Notes: generated by a model from the sequence alone, not told the origin. 8,300 nucleotides of DNA from Hadesarchaea archaeon (GCA_012962055.1 DTYD01000050.1:1-8300), one strand, 5' to 3'; shown: positions 1-7,860, numbered from the stretch's first letter. Program-made: numbers and translations.

Positions 1-6
1 GCTACC

Positions 7-1137
7 TTATAGTTCAATCTTCGGCACCCTCATTATTTTTTCTTTGATTTCCTGTGGTTCGAACCCATCTGTTTTGAGCCTGAGTATCGCACGCAAATTT
101 TTCATTTCATTTTCCCCATGTTTGATATACGAGATTACCGGGGCTATGCTAAAAAATCGTGTAAACCCAAGCCACCTGCATAACTTGAGGTGAGCCTCGT
201 CAAGGACCCGTTCCGCTGCTTGGACTCCCTCCCGTTCTATTTGGGGGATGGCGGTGGTCAGTATCTTGCCCGGGGTGGTGATATGGATCATGTGTATCGC
301 AGAACGAAGATCTTCGGCTGTTATCATAGCTTTCAACATCTCTTCTGTCAGTTCGTGGGAAGGTTTTATGAGATACTTTTCAATTTCTCCAGAAGGGATA
401 CCCCCCTGTTTAAGCCGCAAAATCAGTTTGATGTTCGTCGAGTCTATTTCGTATCCAACCATCATCTTTAGGATTGAACGTTGCGAACGTTTTGCCAGCA
501 CATCTCTCCACAAACTTTTGTAGTAGTGCATGTCGAGCGCAGATATCAGGGCTGTGGCCCCCTGCTTTTCATAATCTTCAAGCGCCCCGGAGATTGCATC
601 AAAAAATTCACTTCCTTTTAAGAATTCCAGCAGTTCGTTTAGGTCGTTTGCCGAGGCGAGCATCTCAAGTCTTTCCTGAGGCATGGTTGGGGAGGGCACA
701 AGGTCATGAATTCTCAGCTCTGTTGGTATTTTTTCGTGAATCATAGTTATGATGGCTTTAAGGTTTAAGAGGTCCATTTGTTGCAAAATTTTCGTAATAG
801 TGGTTTTTCGTTCTCTGGGTACCATGGAAATTAGTTCACGGTACCGCATGTTCAGATTTTCTATAAGCGCTTTTTCAACGGCCATCATATCTGGTTCTCC
901 ACTGCGAAGTTCAGCGAGTTGTAATCGGTATCCGGTTTCGTCAAGCGCGAAAAAAATATTCGCGGTTCTAGGGGCTTCCGCGAGTTCCATCAGGCGAGCC
1001 TCGGAAAGGAGTTTGGCTTCCCACGCGCTCACCGTGGCATTGCAAAAGACATATGACATCAAACGTCTGGCGCTGATTATTACCCAAGCAAAAAGAGCCC
1101 CGATCAGAACCAAAACAAAAATCAAAACTTCGATCAT
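7..1137 (-). CDS. atpC: A-type ATP synthase subunit C (rotor socket), with N-terminal hydrophobic segment
   Basis: Subunit C (AC39/subunit d family) caps the membrane rotor ring and couples it to the central shaft D-F. The 376-residue product shows the family's internal repeats: similar blocks at about residues 125-173, 235-283 and 347-375, each with a pattern like ILRLKxxGxxxxEI, followed in the first two by a helix with an A-x-DL core. The conserved end segment with GENEMKNLR (about 341-349) is clear. Residues about 4-22 are strongly hydrophobic and look like one membrane helix ahead of the usual soluble domain, which begins near YVFCNATVSAWEAKLL (29-44). The ATG start overlaps the atpE stop by 4 bases (ATGA), implying translational coupling. 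Met27 is an alternative start that would remove the hydrophobic segment, but no ribosome binding site precedes it. The gene ends with TAA only 6 bases from the window edge, so any following gene (atpF in many archaea) is not visible. Confidence 0.93.
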   Translation of the reverse strand: MIEVLIFVLVLIGALFAWVIISARRLMSYVFCNATVSAWEAKLLSEARLMELAEAPRTANIFFALDETGYRLQLAELRSGEPDMMAVEKALIENLNMRYRELISMVPRERKTTITKILQQMDLLNLKAIITMIHEKIPTELRIHDLVPSPTMPQERLEMLASANDLNELLEFLKGSEFFDAISGALEDYEKQGATALISALDMHYYKSLWRDVLAKRSQRSILKMMVGYEIDSTNIKLILRLKQGGIPSGEIEKYLIKPSHELTEEMLKAMITAEDLRSAIHMIHITTPGKILTTAIPQIEREGVQAAERVLDEAHLKLCRWLGFTRFFSIAPVISYIKHGENEMKNLRAILRLKTDGFEPQEIKEKIMRVPKIEL

Positions 1138-1763
1138 TTAGACCCTTCAAAGAGAATCTTTGCGACCTTTATTCTCAATGTTTCAAATTCCCTTCGCATA
1201 TTGCCTTCGAATGTTTCGTCCACCTCAATTTTAAAATCAGGTGCAATGACCCTCACCCCGCCGGTTGTTTGGATAGGCTTCCCAAAAGAAACGTGCACAT
1301 GTTTTTCTCCAAACTCACGTGTTATCTGATCCTTATACTTTTCCAAGATTTTCAGATCGCGACGGTTGGCCAGGATCACCACCTCACGGGCCCCTAGTTT
1401 TTCAATAGCACTTATCGTGATGCGGAGCATATCCTTTTCATATTTTGGAGACAAGCTGTACTTTCGAAAGTTTGCTTCAGCTTTTTTAAAGGTTTCATTT
1501 ATCAATTCTTCACGTTTTTGAAGGATTTCTTTTTTTATCCTCATCCTACTTTCGGCGAGTATCCTCTCTCGAATGTTTCCCCCCCGGGTTTTCGCGTTTT
1601 TTATCTCTTGTTCTTTATTTTCTTTCGCGCTGAGCTGAGCAGCATCCAAGATGATGCGAGCCTCTTTTTTGGCATCCCGGATTATCTTGGCGGCTTTCTC
1701 TTTAGCTTCCCTTAAGATATCCTCTACTATGAACTGTGCGCCTTTTTCGATAGGCAATGCCAT
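1134..1763 (-). CDS. atpE: A-type ATP synthase subunit E (peripheral stalk)
   Basis: Subunit E pairs with subunit H to form the peripheral stalks that hold the A3B3 head against rotation. The 209-residue product fits the family length. Residues about 8-100 are a charged, Ala/Lys/Glu-rich helix of the right-handed coiled-coil type. Residues about 105-209 form the globular head-binding domain, with the family's GGV motif in TTGGVRV (166-172) and DETFE (182-186), the counterpart of the usual NTFE. The ATG lies 6 bases after the atpK stop codon and is preceded by a modest G-rich site (GGGG), so it is probably translated together with atpK. It overlaps atpC by 4 bases. Its coil partner atpH, at the head of the operon, is interrupted by a stop codon. 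Confidence 0.93.
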   Translation of the reverse strand: MALPIEKGAQFIVEDILREAKEKAAKIIRDAKKEARIILDAAQLSAKENKEQEIKNAKTRGGNIRERILAESRMRIKKEILQKREELINETFKKAEANFRKYSLSPKYEKDMLRITISAIEKLGAREVVILANRRDLKILEKYKDQITREFGEKHVHVSFGKPIQTTGGVRVIAPDFKIEVDETFEGNMRREFETLRIKVAKILFEGSK

Positions 1764-1769
1764 CGCCCC

Positions 1770-2240
1770 TTATAACGCGCCGATGCTCGTGAGAATCAAA
1801 ATCGTCGCCAATAATCCCAGAATCGCGTAGAGCTCGACCATAACTGTGTACATTATCCCCTGTCCAAATACCTCTGGTCTCTTCGCGACGGCGCTAACGC
1901 TTGCCGTGGCTACCTTACCCTGTGCATATGCAGTGAACCCCTGAAGAACAGCCGGAACAGCGGCAGCCAACACGGCCAATCCCACCACGCCTGTTTTCAG
2001 TCCTCCGCCGCCGAGCAACCCTGTTCCTATGAGAATAAGAAATCCAGCGACGAAACCGTATATTCCTTGGGTGCCGGGAAGTACCTCTAGTACGAAGAGT
2101 TTAGAGAACTTTTTGGGGTCCTCAGCAGAAACCGCCGCCGCCGCGACACCAGTCATTCCTACACCGATAGCGGACATTATCCCTGGAATTACCACCGCCA
2201 GTCCTGCCGCCAGCGCGATGAGACTCTCTTCACCTGCCAA
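1770..2240 (-). CDS. atpK: A-type ATP synthase rotor proteolipid subunit K, duplicated (16-kDa, four-helix) form
   Basis: This is the c-type subunit of the membrane rotor ring. It has four hydrophobic helices arising from two fused hairpins (about residues 8-77 and 86-155). Hairpin 1 carries LPGTQGIYGF, with Gly where an ion-binding carboxylate would be expected. Hairpin 2 carries MVELYAILG with Glu136, so there is one carboxylate per four helices, as in V-type rings and Enterococcus hirae NtpK. The equivalents of the E. hirae Na+ ligands are present: Leu54, Thr57, Gln58, Gln107, Glu136, plus Tyr61. I chose TTG at 2240 as start, giving 156 residues. An in-frame GTG three codons upstream (2249) lies inside the strong AGGAGGTGA site and has no site of its own. 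With TTG the spacer is 5 bases, like neighbouring genes. The gene overlaps the end of atpI by 11 bases and ends with TAA. Confidence 0.93.
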   Translation of the reverse strand: MAGEESLIALAAGLAVVIPGIMSAIGVGMTGVAAAAVSAEDPKKFSKLFVLEVLPGTQGIYGFVAGFLILIGTGLLGGGGLKTGVVGLAVLAAAVPAVLQGFTAYAQGKVATASVSAVAKRPEVFGQGIMYTVMVELYAILGLLATILILTSIGAL

Positions 2241-4272
2241 GCCCCTCACCTCCTTTTACTTTGGTGAACCTCCTTTTAGCTTTAAAGGGAGAGAACTCTT
2301 CACCCCCCCCTTCGTAAAATTTCCCGAAGAATTCCGCGAAGTGGAGACGCATGGTGTGGATGAACCCGCCGAGGGAATTGATGAATATATTGAATGAGTG
2401 GGCAGCCACGAAAATGAACCCGAACGCTATCAACAATACTGCCGCATAAATTACAGAGATGGGGGTGAACTCAGTCGGCATCACGCCCTGCCATGCAAAT
2501 CCGATGATGAAGTTTATGGAGAATGCTATGATCCCGGTGGCGATCCCAAGGGCCAAAAGCCTCGAGTATGAAGTCACATCGGAGATCAGTCCGGTAATGC
2601 CGTACACGACATCGATGGGGCCTCCTATTTTGCCTCCTGCTCCCTTACCGGTCGCTACAGCGCCGGCAATGCCTATCGCCAGACCAAGATAAAAAAGGGC
2701 CCTGAACATGGATACGACAGCATTCGCAGGAGCCAGCGGGTTGAACGCCGCGAAGAGACCCATTTTTGGAAATGTGAAGTTTATCCCAAATTCATATAGG
2801 CTTATACTTAGGATACAGAAACTCAACCCGAAGAAGCCGATTAAGATCAGCATGCGTGAAACCCGGTTGAACAGGATGTTTTTCCAGTCTCTTCTGACGA
2901 TATCCTTCAGCACTCCCGTCAACCCAAGCGCTAGAATGAGATGAATAATCCCGATGAAAATAACGAGCTTGAGTAGTGGTATCGGCTGCTGGATCGGATT
3001 CACCCATAATCCGTGTCCAAACCCAAACCACCCTCCTACCAAAATACCAACAATGACCGTGAATACCGCGCATACAACCATCATCCGCCTCAATTTACTC
3101 GGGAATATCCTAGCAAGCCAAATCCCGGACGCCATGAAAAGTCCAAGTGCAATGCCGTACCCAGCATCCGAAAGGGCAATTGCAAAAAATAGAGGGAACG
3201 TAAAGCTCATGACCGGCGTTGGATCTACCTCGTCGTATTTCGGCAGTGCATACATTTTGGTTACATATTCAAAATCTTCCACCATCTTGGGGTTCTCGAG
3301 CTGGATCGGAACTGTTTCTGCTTCAGCCCGCTGAGGTTCATAAATGCGGAAGATATAGCGTCCTTGAGTTGTGGTGTTTATCGAGTGTTCAAGCTTTTTC
3401 GCCCGTTTTTCCGGCACCCACCCTTCAACGATTGTAGTAGCATCTGTGTAGCCGAAGAGACCTGAGGCCTGAACACGTTCGTATTGTATCTCCAACAGTT
3501 CCCTCATTTGTGAAATCTCTCTGGCCGAAGAACGAGCTAGTTTTTTTACGGATTTTTCTAAATTTTTTTGTAGTTTTTCAAGCATCACTAGCTTCTTTTT
3601 TATTTTGTCCATCGCAGCCGTCGGGGACTCGCGGAAAGAAGGTAGCTCCAGTTCCTCGACTTCGTACCTGTAAAGAATGGGGGATAGCTTTCGGTGGTCC
3701 TCGGTCCGGCATGCCAGTATCACAATATTCTTCTCTCCGGTTTCGACTGCCCATGCAAACACTCGTTGAAATGTAACTTCTTTGGCTTCCCTGAAAAATT
3801 CCTTAGTCTTTTCCGCAGGGACGCGTCCGACCGAAATTTTTATCTTATCTGTAGAATGTAGATACCGCAGCGGTACCTCCACCCCTCTAAATTTTTCCAG
3901 AGTTTCAATTTGGGCGAGCATCTTCCGGCGTTTTTTATCCAGGCTCTCGCTTTTTTCTTTGAGCCGTATAACTCTTGGCTCGATTTTGTTCAGGCTTTTT
4001 TTAGCTAGCTTCAAAGTTTGTACCAGCGTCAGTTCTTTTGCTACAGCTGGTTTTGCGGGTGGTTGCCCGACAAACTCCTCCATCTCCCTAAATTTTGCAA
4101 GTATCGAGGGAAGTTCGTGGATCTCTTCTCCAAAGGCTTTGTGTTTTACATCTAGCCCCGAGATCTCTCTGAGCTGAGCAACGCCCGTTTCGTGCAACCT
4201 AGCGATCACCCTGTCGTGCACCCGTTGTGGGAAGATGATCCGAAATTTTTGCATCTTCGCGGCCCTGAACAT
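2230..4272 (-). CDS. atpI: A-type ATP synthase subunit I (membrane a-type stator subunit)
   Basis: Subunit I (V-ATPase 116-kDa/a family) provides the half-channels for ion passage at the rotor ring and anchors the peripheral stalks. The product has 680 residues, a normal archaeal length. Residues about 1-350 form the soluble arm, with two long charged helical stretches (about 80-130 and 220-265) as expected for its hairpin coiled coils. Residues about 355-632 contain seven or eight membrane helices, with GGWFGFGHG (413-421) between early helices. The arginine that faces the rotor carboxylate is Arg571 in SYSRLLALGIA, and the second conserved arginine is Arg642 in HTMRLHFAEFFGKF. Both are intact, so the subunit looks functional. 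The ATG has a good AGGTGA site four bases upstream, and this site overlaps the atpH stop codon. The gene's end overlaps the atpK start. An 8-base C run near 2302-2310 falls in the C-terminal tail without breaking the frame. Confidence 0.95.
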   Translation of the reverse strand: MFRAAKMQKFRIIFPQRVHDRVIARLHETGVAQLREISGLDVKHKAFGEEIHELPSILAKFREMEEFVGQPPAKPAVAKELTLVQTLKLAKKSLNKIEPRVIRLKEKSESLDKKRRKMLAQIETLEKFRGVEVPLRYLHSTDKIKISVGRVPAEKTKEFFREAKEVTFQRVFAWAVETGEKNIVILACRTEDHRKLSPILYRYEVEELELPSFRESPTAAMDKIKKKLVMLEKLQKNLEKSVKKLARSSAREISQMRELLEIQYERVQASGLFGYTDATTIVEGWVPEKRAKKLEHSINTTTQGRYIFRIYEPQRAEAETVPIQLENPKMVEDFEYVTKMYALPKYDEVDPTPVMSFTFPLFFAIALSDAGYGIALGLFMASGIWLARIFPSKLRRMMVVCAVFTVIVGILVGGWFGFGHGLWVNPIQQPIPLLKLVIFIGIIHLILALGLTGVLKDIVRRDWKNILFNRVSRMLILIGFFGLSFCILSISLYEFGINFTFPKMGLFAAFNPLAPANAVVSMFRALFYLGLAIGIAGAVATGKGAGGKIGGPIDVVYGITGLISDVTSYSRLLALGIATGIIAFSINFIIGFAWQGVMPTEFTPISVIYAAVLLIAFGFIFVAAHSFNIFINSLGGFIHTMRLHFAEFFGKFYEGGGEEFSPFKAKRRFTKVKGGEGLGR
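2246..2254 (-). promoter_or_regulatory. Ribosome binding site that decides the atpK start
   Basis: On the minus strand this reads AGGAGGTGA, a near-perfect match to the archaeal 16S rRNA 3' end. It lies within the last codons of atpI. Its own GTG is in frame with atpK, but a ribosome paired here would start at the TTG five bases further on, so the TTG is preferred. Confidence 0.7.
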
Positions 4273-4276
4273 CAGC

Positions 4277-4423
4277 TCACCTAAGCAACGTATCTAAGAT
4301 TATCCGAACGGCTTCCGCCTGTCGTTCCCTGGCCTTTCGTTCCATCGTGAGAGTTTGTCTGCGGTTTTTCTTCTCCAGCTCCTGTACTTCTGCCTCTGCT
4401 TTTTTCTTATATTCATCAAGCAC
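4277..4423 (-). CDS. Possible separately translated C-terminal half of subunit H
   Basis: This is an alternative reading of the interrupted atpH. A GTG start at 4423 follows the TAA by three bases (TAA AAA GTG) and would give a 48-residue charged helical peptide ending in RIILDTLLR. The sequence GAGGGTG about six bases upstream is a fair ribosome binding site. Stop-start spacing of this kind commonly permits reinitiation. Whether it is actually translated cannot be judged from sequence alone. Confidence 0.35.
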   Translation of the reverse strand: MLDEYKKKAEAEVQELEKKNRRQTLTMERKARERQAEAVRIILDTLLR

Positions 4424-4588
4424 TTTTTACACCCTCTTTTTCACGTCAGCCCTTGCGTTTTCCTTTAACTTTTCAGCTTCGGCTCTAGCGGACTCCACAA
4501 TTTTAAAATTTTCGCGTTCTGCCGCTTCTATTATCCCTCTCGCATTTTTCTCGGATTCAAAAATTATGCGGAGACTTTCTTGGACCAC
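4277..4588 (-). CDS. atpH: A-type ATP synthase subunit H (peripheral-stalk coil), interrupted by an in-frame TAA at codon 54
   Basis: Subunit H is the small all-helical partner of subunit E in the peripheral stalks. The frame begins at GTG (4588), four bases after a strong AGGAGGTGA, and spans 103 codons plus a TGA stop, the usual length for AtpH. It encodes MVQESLRIIFESEKNARGII, then more Glu/Lys/Ala-rich helix ending in DVKKRV. A TAA follows at 4429-4427. The same frame then continues as KVLDEYKKKAEAEVQELEKK and ends in AEAVRIILDTLLR, which resembles the family's C-terminal helix. The gene is therefore cut into a 53-residue and a 48- or 49-residue part. A GTG directly after the stop (4423) has an upstream GAGGGTG (4436-4430), so the second part could be translated by reinitiation. 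It could instead be a point mutation, a sequencing error, or readthrough. Position, length and composition identify it as H; no short catalytic motif exists to check. Confidence 0.8.
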
Positions 4589-4628
4589 AGCTTCACCTCC
4601 TAGTTCAATGTAATCTGGTGCGTGTTAT

Positions 4629-4640
4629 TCATAAAAGTTT
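4629..4640 (-). promoter_or_regulatory. Candidate BRE/TATA promoter for the atpHIKEC operon
   Basis: On the minus strand this reads AAAC TTTTATGA, a plausible archaeal BRE plus TATA box. Transcription would be expected to start about 26 bases downstream, near 4606, leaving a short leader that contains the strong AGGAGGTGA site (4601-4593) before the atpH GTG. Spacing and sequence support it; no start site is proven. Confidence 0.55.
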
Positions 4641-4645
4641 ACTAA
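4633..4645 (+). promoter_or_regulatory. Candidate BRE/TATA promoter for atpA-atpB-PC4
   Basis: The plus strand reads AAAAG TTTACTAA, which could act as BRE and TATA box with a start near 4667 and a leader of about 30 bases. It overlaps the candidate promoter on the other strand. A second choice is GATATTAA at 4648-4655, which would give a shorter leader of about 20 bases. I cannot separate the two by eye. Confidence 0.4.
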
Positions 4646-4696
4646 GAGATATTAAGCTGGGGTTCTAACCATAGGTGGAGTTTGGGGTGAGTTGGT

Positions 4697-6475
4697 TTGG
4701 GAAAGATAGTTCGAATTACTGGCCCGGTGGTCATCGCTGACGGGATGAAAGGTTCCGAGATGTATGAACTCGTGAAAGTCGGAGAAGAAGGTTTAATGGG
4801 GGAGATAATAGGACTCGCAGAAGATCGCGCTACCATCCAAGTTTATGAGGAAACCTCCGGCGTGAAGCCGGGTGAGAAGGTCGAAGGTACCGGAAAACCG
4901 CTTTCAGCTGAGCTTGGCCCAGGTCTGATTGGTTCAATTTACGATGGTACTCAAAGACCACTTACGGTCATCCGAAAGAAAGTTGGGGACGTGATAAAAC
5001 GGGGGGTCTTCGCCCATCCCCTATCGCGGGACAAAAAGTGGGAATTCGTATCTAAAGTCAAGAAAGGCCAAGAAGTCGCTGAAGGTGATATCCTAGGTAC
5101 CGTCGAGGAGGGCAAAATCGTTGAACATCGGATACTGGTCCCTCCTGGCATTAGGGGAAAGGTGCTGGAAATCGCGAACGGGACACACAAAGTCGATGAA
5201 AGTATTGCCACGGTCGAAACAGGTGAAGGAAAAAAGGAGGTTCAGATGATGCAAGTTTGGCCAGTAAGGCGGGCGAGGCCGTTCAAAGAAAAGTTCGACC
5301 CAGATGAGCCGCTTTTGACAGGACAACGTGTGGCTGATACATTTTTCCCGATAGCTAAAGGGGGGGCTGCTGCTATCCCCGGTGGGTTTGGAAGTGGCAA
5401 GACGGTTTTCCTTCAGACAGTAGCAAAATGGGCGGACGCAGATGTCGTGGTCTATGTGGGGTGTGGTGAACGGGGCAATGAGATGTGCGACGTGCTTACC
5501 CACTTTCCCCTCCTCAAAGACCCCCGCACCGGCAAATCTTTGATGGAGCGGACAACGTTGATAGCGAATACCTCAAACATGCCAGTAGCCGCACGAGAGG
5601 CCAGCGTCTACACAGGTATTACTATTGCCGAGTACTTTCGCGATATGGGGTACGATGTGGCGTTGATGGCAGATTCGACATCACGCTGGGCGGAGGCAAT
5701 GAGAGAAATCTCTGGCAGGCTTGAGGAGATGCCAGGGGATGAGGGGTTCCCTGCTTATCTGGCTTCGCGGCTTGCGGAGTTTTATGAGCGGACTGGTCGG
5801 GTTCGAACTTTAGGGGGGAGTAAACGGGTGGGTTCGGTTACGATACTTGGGGCAGTATCCCCGCCCGGCGGTGACTTTTCCGAACCCGTTACTCAAAACA
5901 CTTTGCGCATCGTCAAGGTCTTTTGGGCCCTAGACACAGCGCTTGCCGACAGGCGTCACTTCCCTGCCGTTCATTGGTTGACGAGCTACTCGCTTTATGT
6001 TGGTGCGTTGAAGAACTGGTGGGAACAAAAACTTGGCGAAAACTTGAAGACCCAGCGAGATGAAGCGATAGCGATGCTTCAGAAAGAAGCTGAACTGGAA
6101 GAAATAGTAAAACTCATCGGTCCGGACGCTCTGCCGGAACCCGAGCGGGCAATTCTTGAAGCAGCGCGGATGATGCGCGAAGATTTCTTACAGCAATCTG
6201 CTCTCCATGAGGTTGATACATATTGTCCGATGGAAAAACAAGTTGGCATGCTCAAACTCGTGCTGGGATTTTACCACAACGCGGTAGAAGCGGCGAAGCG
6301 TGGTATTCCTGTGAGTGAAATACAAAAACTCCCGATTAAAGAGACCATAGCTGGCATGAAAAGGTTATCTCCGGAAGAGTTCGCAGAGAAGTACAAGTTC
6401 ATAGAAAAACAACTCAAGGAACAATTTGATGAGTTGATGCGAATCAAAAAATCGTCGGTTGGGGAAAGCAAGTGA
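4697..6475 (+). CDS. atpA: A-type ATP synthase catalytic subunit A
   Basis: Subunit A binds and hydrolyses or makes ATP in the A3B3 head. The 592-residue product has the N-terminal beta-barrel ([17 protein letters not shown]), the extra 'bulge' domain specific to A subunits (about 110-200), and the nucleotide-binding domain. Its P-loop is GGFGSGKT (229-236, Lys235 and Thr236), followed by GCGERGNE with catalytic Glu258. [11 protein letters not shown] (324-334) is the Walker B region. [10 protein letters not shown] (388-397) and the alpha/beta family signature [10 protein letters not shown] (423-432) follow, then the helical C-terminal domain. No intein is present at the P-loop, a site used by inteins in some archaeal A subunits. 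The P-loop has Gly where archaeal A subunits usually have Pro (GPFGSGKT). The start is TTG, the first possible start after an in-frame TGA (4688), with GGTGA six bases upstream. The end overlaps atpB by 4 bases. Confidence 0.97.
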   Translation: MGKIVRITGPVVIADGMKGSEMYELVKVGEEGLMGEIIGLAEDRATIQVYEETSGVKPGEKVEGTGKPLSAELGPGLIGSIYDGTQRPLTVIRKKVGDVIKRGVFAHPLSRDKKWEFVSKVKKGQEVAEGDILGTVEEGKIVEHRILVPPGIRGKVLEIANGTHKVDESIATVETGEGKKEVQMMQVWPVRRARPFKEKFDPDEPLLTGQRVADTFFPIAKGGAAAIPGGFGSGKTVFLQTVAKWADADVVVYVGCGERGNEMCDVLTHFPLLKDPRTGKSLMERTTLIANTSNMPVAAREASVYTGITIAEYFRDMGYDVALMADSTSRWAEAMREISGRLEEMPGDEGFPAYLASRLAEFYERTGRVRTLGGSKRVGSVTILGAVSPPGGDFSEPVTQNTLRIVKVFWALDTALADRRHFPAVHWLTSYSLYVGALKNWWEQKLGENLKTQRDEAIAMLQKEAELEEIVKLIGPDALPEPERAILEAARMMREDFLQQSALHEVDTYCPMEKQVGMLKLVLGFYHNAVEAAKRGIPVSEIQKLPIKETIAGMKRLSPEEFAEKYKFIEKQLKEQFDELMRIKKSSVGESK

Positions 6476-7860
6476 AAAGTCGGGAATACCTGACGGTGGC
6501 AGAGGTCTCGGGTCCCCTGATGATGGTTGGGGGTGTAAGCGGCGTGGCGTATGGGGAAGTTGTGGAGATCACTACTCCCGACGGTAAAACAAAACGTGGG
6601 CAGGTGCTGGATGCTTACGAAGATCGGGCGATAATCCAAGTTTATGAGGGAACAAATGGCGTTGATACATTCAAGACGAGAGTTCGGTTTACAGGTGAAA
6701 CGGTCAAGTTTGGTGTGGGGCTGGAACTTCTCGGCAGGGTGTTCAATGGCAAGGGAGTGCCGATCGACGGGGGGCCAAAACCCATATCGGAAGATTTATG
6801 GGACGTTCACGGAGCTCCAATAAATCCGTCCGCGCGGGAATACCCAAGCGAGTTTATCCAGACCGGAATTTCAGTCATAGACGGCATGAACACTCTTGTG
6901 CGTGGTCAAAAGCTGCCAATTTTCTCAGGGTCGGGTTTGCCCCACAACCAGTTAGCTGCGCAGATAGCCAGACAGGCCAAAGTCTTAGATGGGGAAGAAA
7001 AGTTCGCAGTAGTATTTTCCGGAATGGGAATAACGCATGAGGAGGCGGCTTTTTTCAAGCAAGACTTGGAACGAACCGGAGCACTTGAAAAATCAACGAT
7101 GTTTCTCAACCTCGCTAACGATCCCGCGATTGAACGTATCCTGACGCCCAGGCTGGCATTGACGACTGCTGAGTACCTCGCGTTTGCCCAAGGAATGCAA
7201 GTGCTGGTCATACTTATCGACATGACGAATTATGCAGAGGCATTACGAGAAGTTTCGGCCGCGAGAAATGAAGTGCCAGGGAGACGGGGATATCCTGGTT
7301 ATCTCTACACAGACCTAGCGAGCATTTACGAACGAGCTGGTAGGATAAAGGGTAAAAAAGGTTCGATCACCCAAATGCCAATTTTGACGATGCCCGGAGA
7401 TGACATTACTCATCCGGTTCCGGATCTTTCAGGCTATATTACGGAAGGTCAACTCGTCATGGAGCGCGAGCTCCACCGGAAAGGAATTTACCCGCCAATC
7501 AACGTGCTTCCTTCCCTTTCTAGACTCATGAAGGATGGCATAGGAAAAGGACACACGCGGGAAGACCACGCCGACGTTTCAAACCAGCTCTACGCCGCCT
7601 ACGCGGAGGGCAAGGACCTCCGGGCGTTGGTCGCGGTGGTCGGAGAAGAAGCGCTGACCGACCGTGACAGACGCTACCTGAATTTCGCCGGCAAGTTCGA
7701 ACGGGAGTTCGTGAATCAGGGTCTGGAGGAGGACCGTTCGATAGAGACAACACTCGATCTCGGCTGGGAGCTCCTGAGGTCACTGCCGGGGGCCGAGCTC
7801 AAGCGGATAGAGCCAAAGTTTATAGAAAAGTACTTGAAACTCGAAAGCGGTGGGAAATAG
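6472..7860 (+). CDS. atpB: A-type ATP synthase non-catalytic (regulatory) subunit B
   Basis: Subunit B alternates with A in the head and supplies the arginine finger to the catalytic site. The product has 462 residues, typical of the family. It opens with [20 protein letters not shown] and has the degenerate P-loop region SGSGLPHN (152-159) expected for B. The alpha/beta signature [10 protein letters not shown] (341-350) is followed by Arg351, the finger residue. The C-terminal helical domain is complete. The GTG start overlaps the atpA stop (GTGA), so translation is probably coupled; only a weak G-rich site (GGGG) precedes it. Codon use changes sharply inside the gene: from about 7556 to about 7812 roughly 88% of codons end in G or C, against about 50% in a stretch before it, and the last 15 or so codons are mixed again. 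The protein itself reads through normally. Confidence 0.97.
   Translation: MKSREYLTVAEVSGPLMMVGGVSGVAYGEVVEITTPDGKTKRGQVLDAYEDRAIIQVYEGTNGVDTFKTRVRFTGETVKFGVGLELLGRVFNGKGVPIDGGPKPISEDLWDVHGAPINPSAREYPSEFIQTGISVIDGMNTLVRGQKLPIFSGSGLPHNQLAAQIARQAKVLDGEEKFAVVFSGMGITHEEAAFFKQDLERTGALEKSTMFLNLANDPAIERILTPRLALTTAEYLAFAQGMQVLVILIDMTNYAEALREVSAARNEVPGRRGYPGYLYTDLASIYERAGRIKGKKGSITQMPILTMPGDDITHPVPDLSGYITEGQLVMERELHRKGIYPPINVLPSLSRLMKDGIGKGHTREDHADVSNQLYAAYAEGKDLRALVAVVGEEALTDRDRRYLNFAGKFEREFVNQGLEEDRSIETTLDLGWELLRSLPGAELKRIEPKFIEKYLKLESGGK

Noticed and set aside
2302..2310. Run of eight C in atpI that might mark a frameshift or slippage site
   Set aside because: The atpI frame is intact through it and the conserved C-terminal segment reads normally (YEGGGEEF), so no shift is needed.
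4589..4696. Small antisense ORFs across the divergent region (4347-4613 plus, 4642-4836 minus)
   Set aside because: They are low-complexity shadows of atpH and atpA in other frames, and have no recognisable product.
5350..5420. Intein at the AtpA P-loop
   Set aside because: The P-loop region is continuous with normal flanking sequence and the protein has normal length.
7526..7783. Antisense open frame of 85 codons opposite the end of atpB
   Set aside because: It arises from the high-GC block of atpB, which removes stop codons on the other strand; it is Arg/Pro-rich with no family resemblance.
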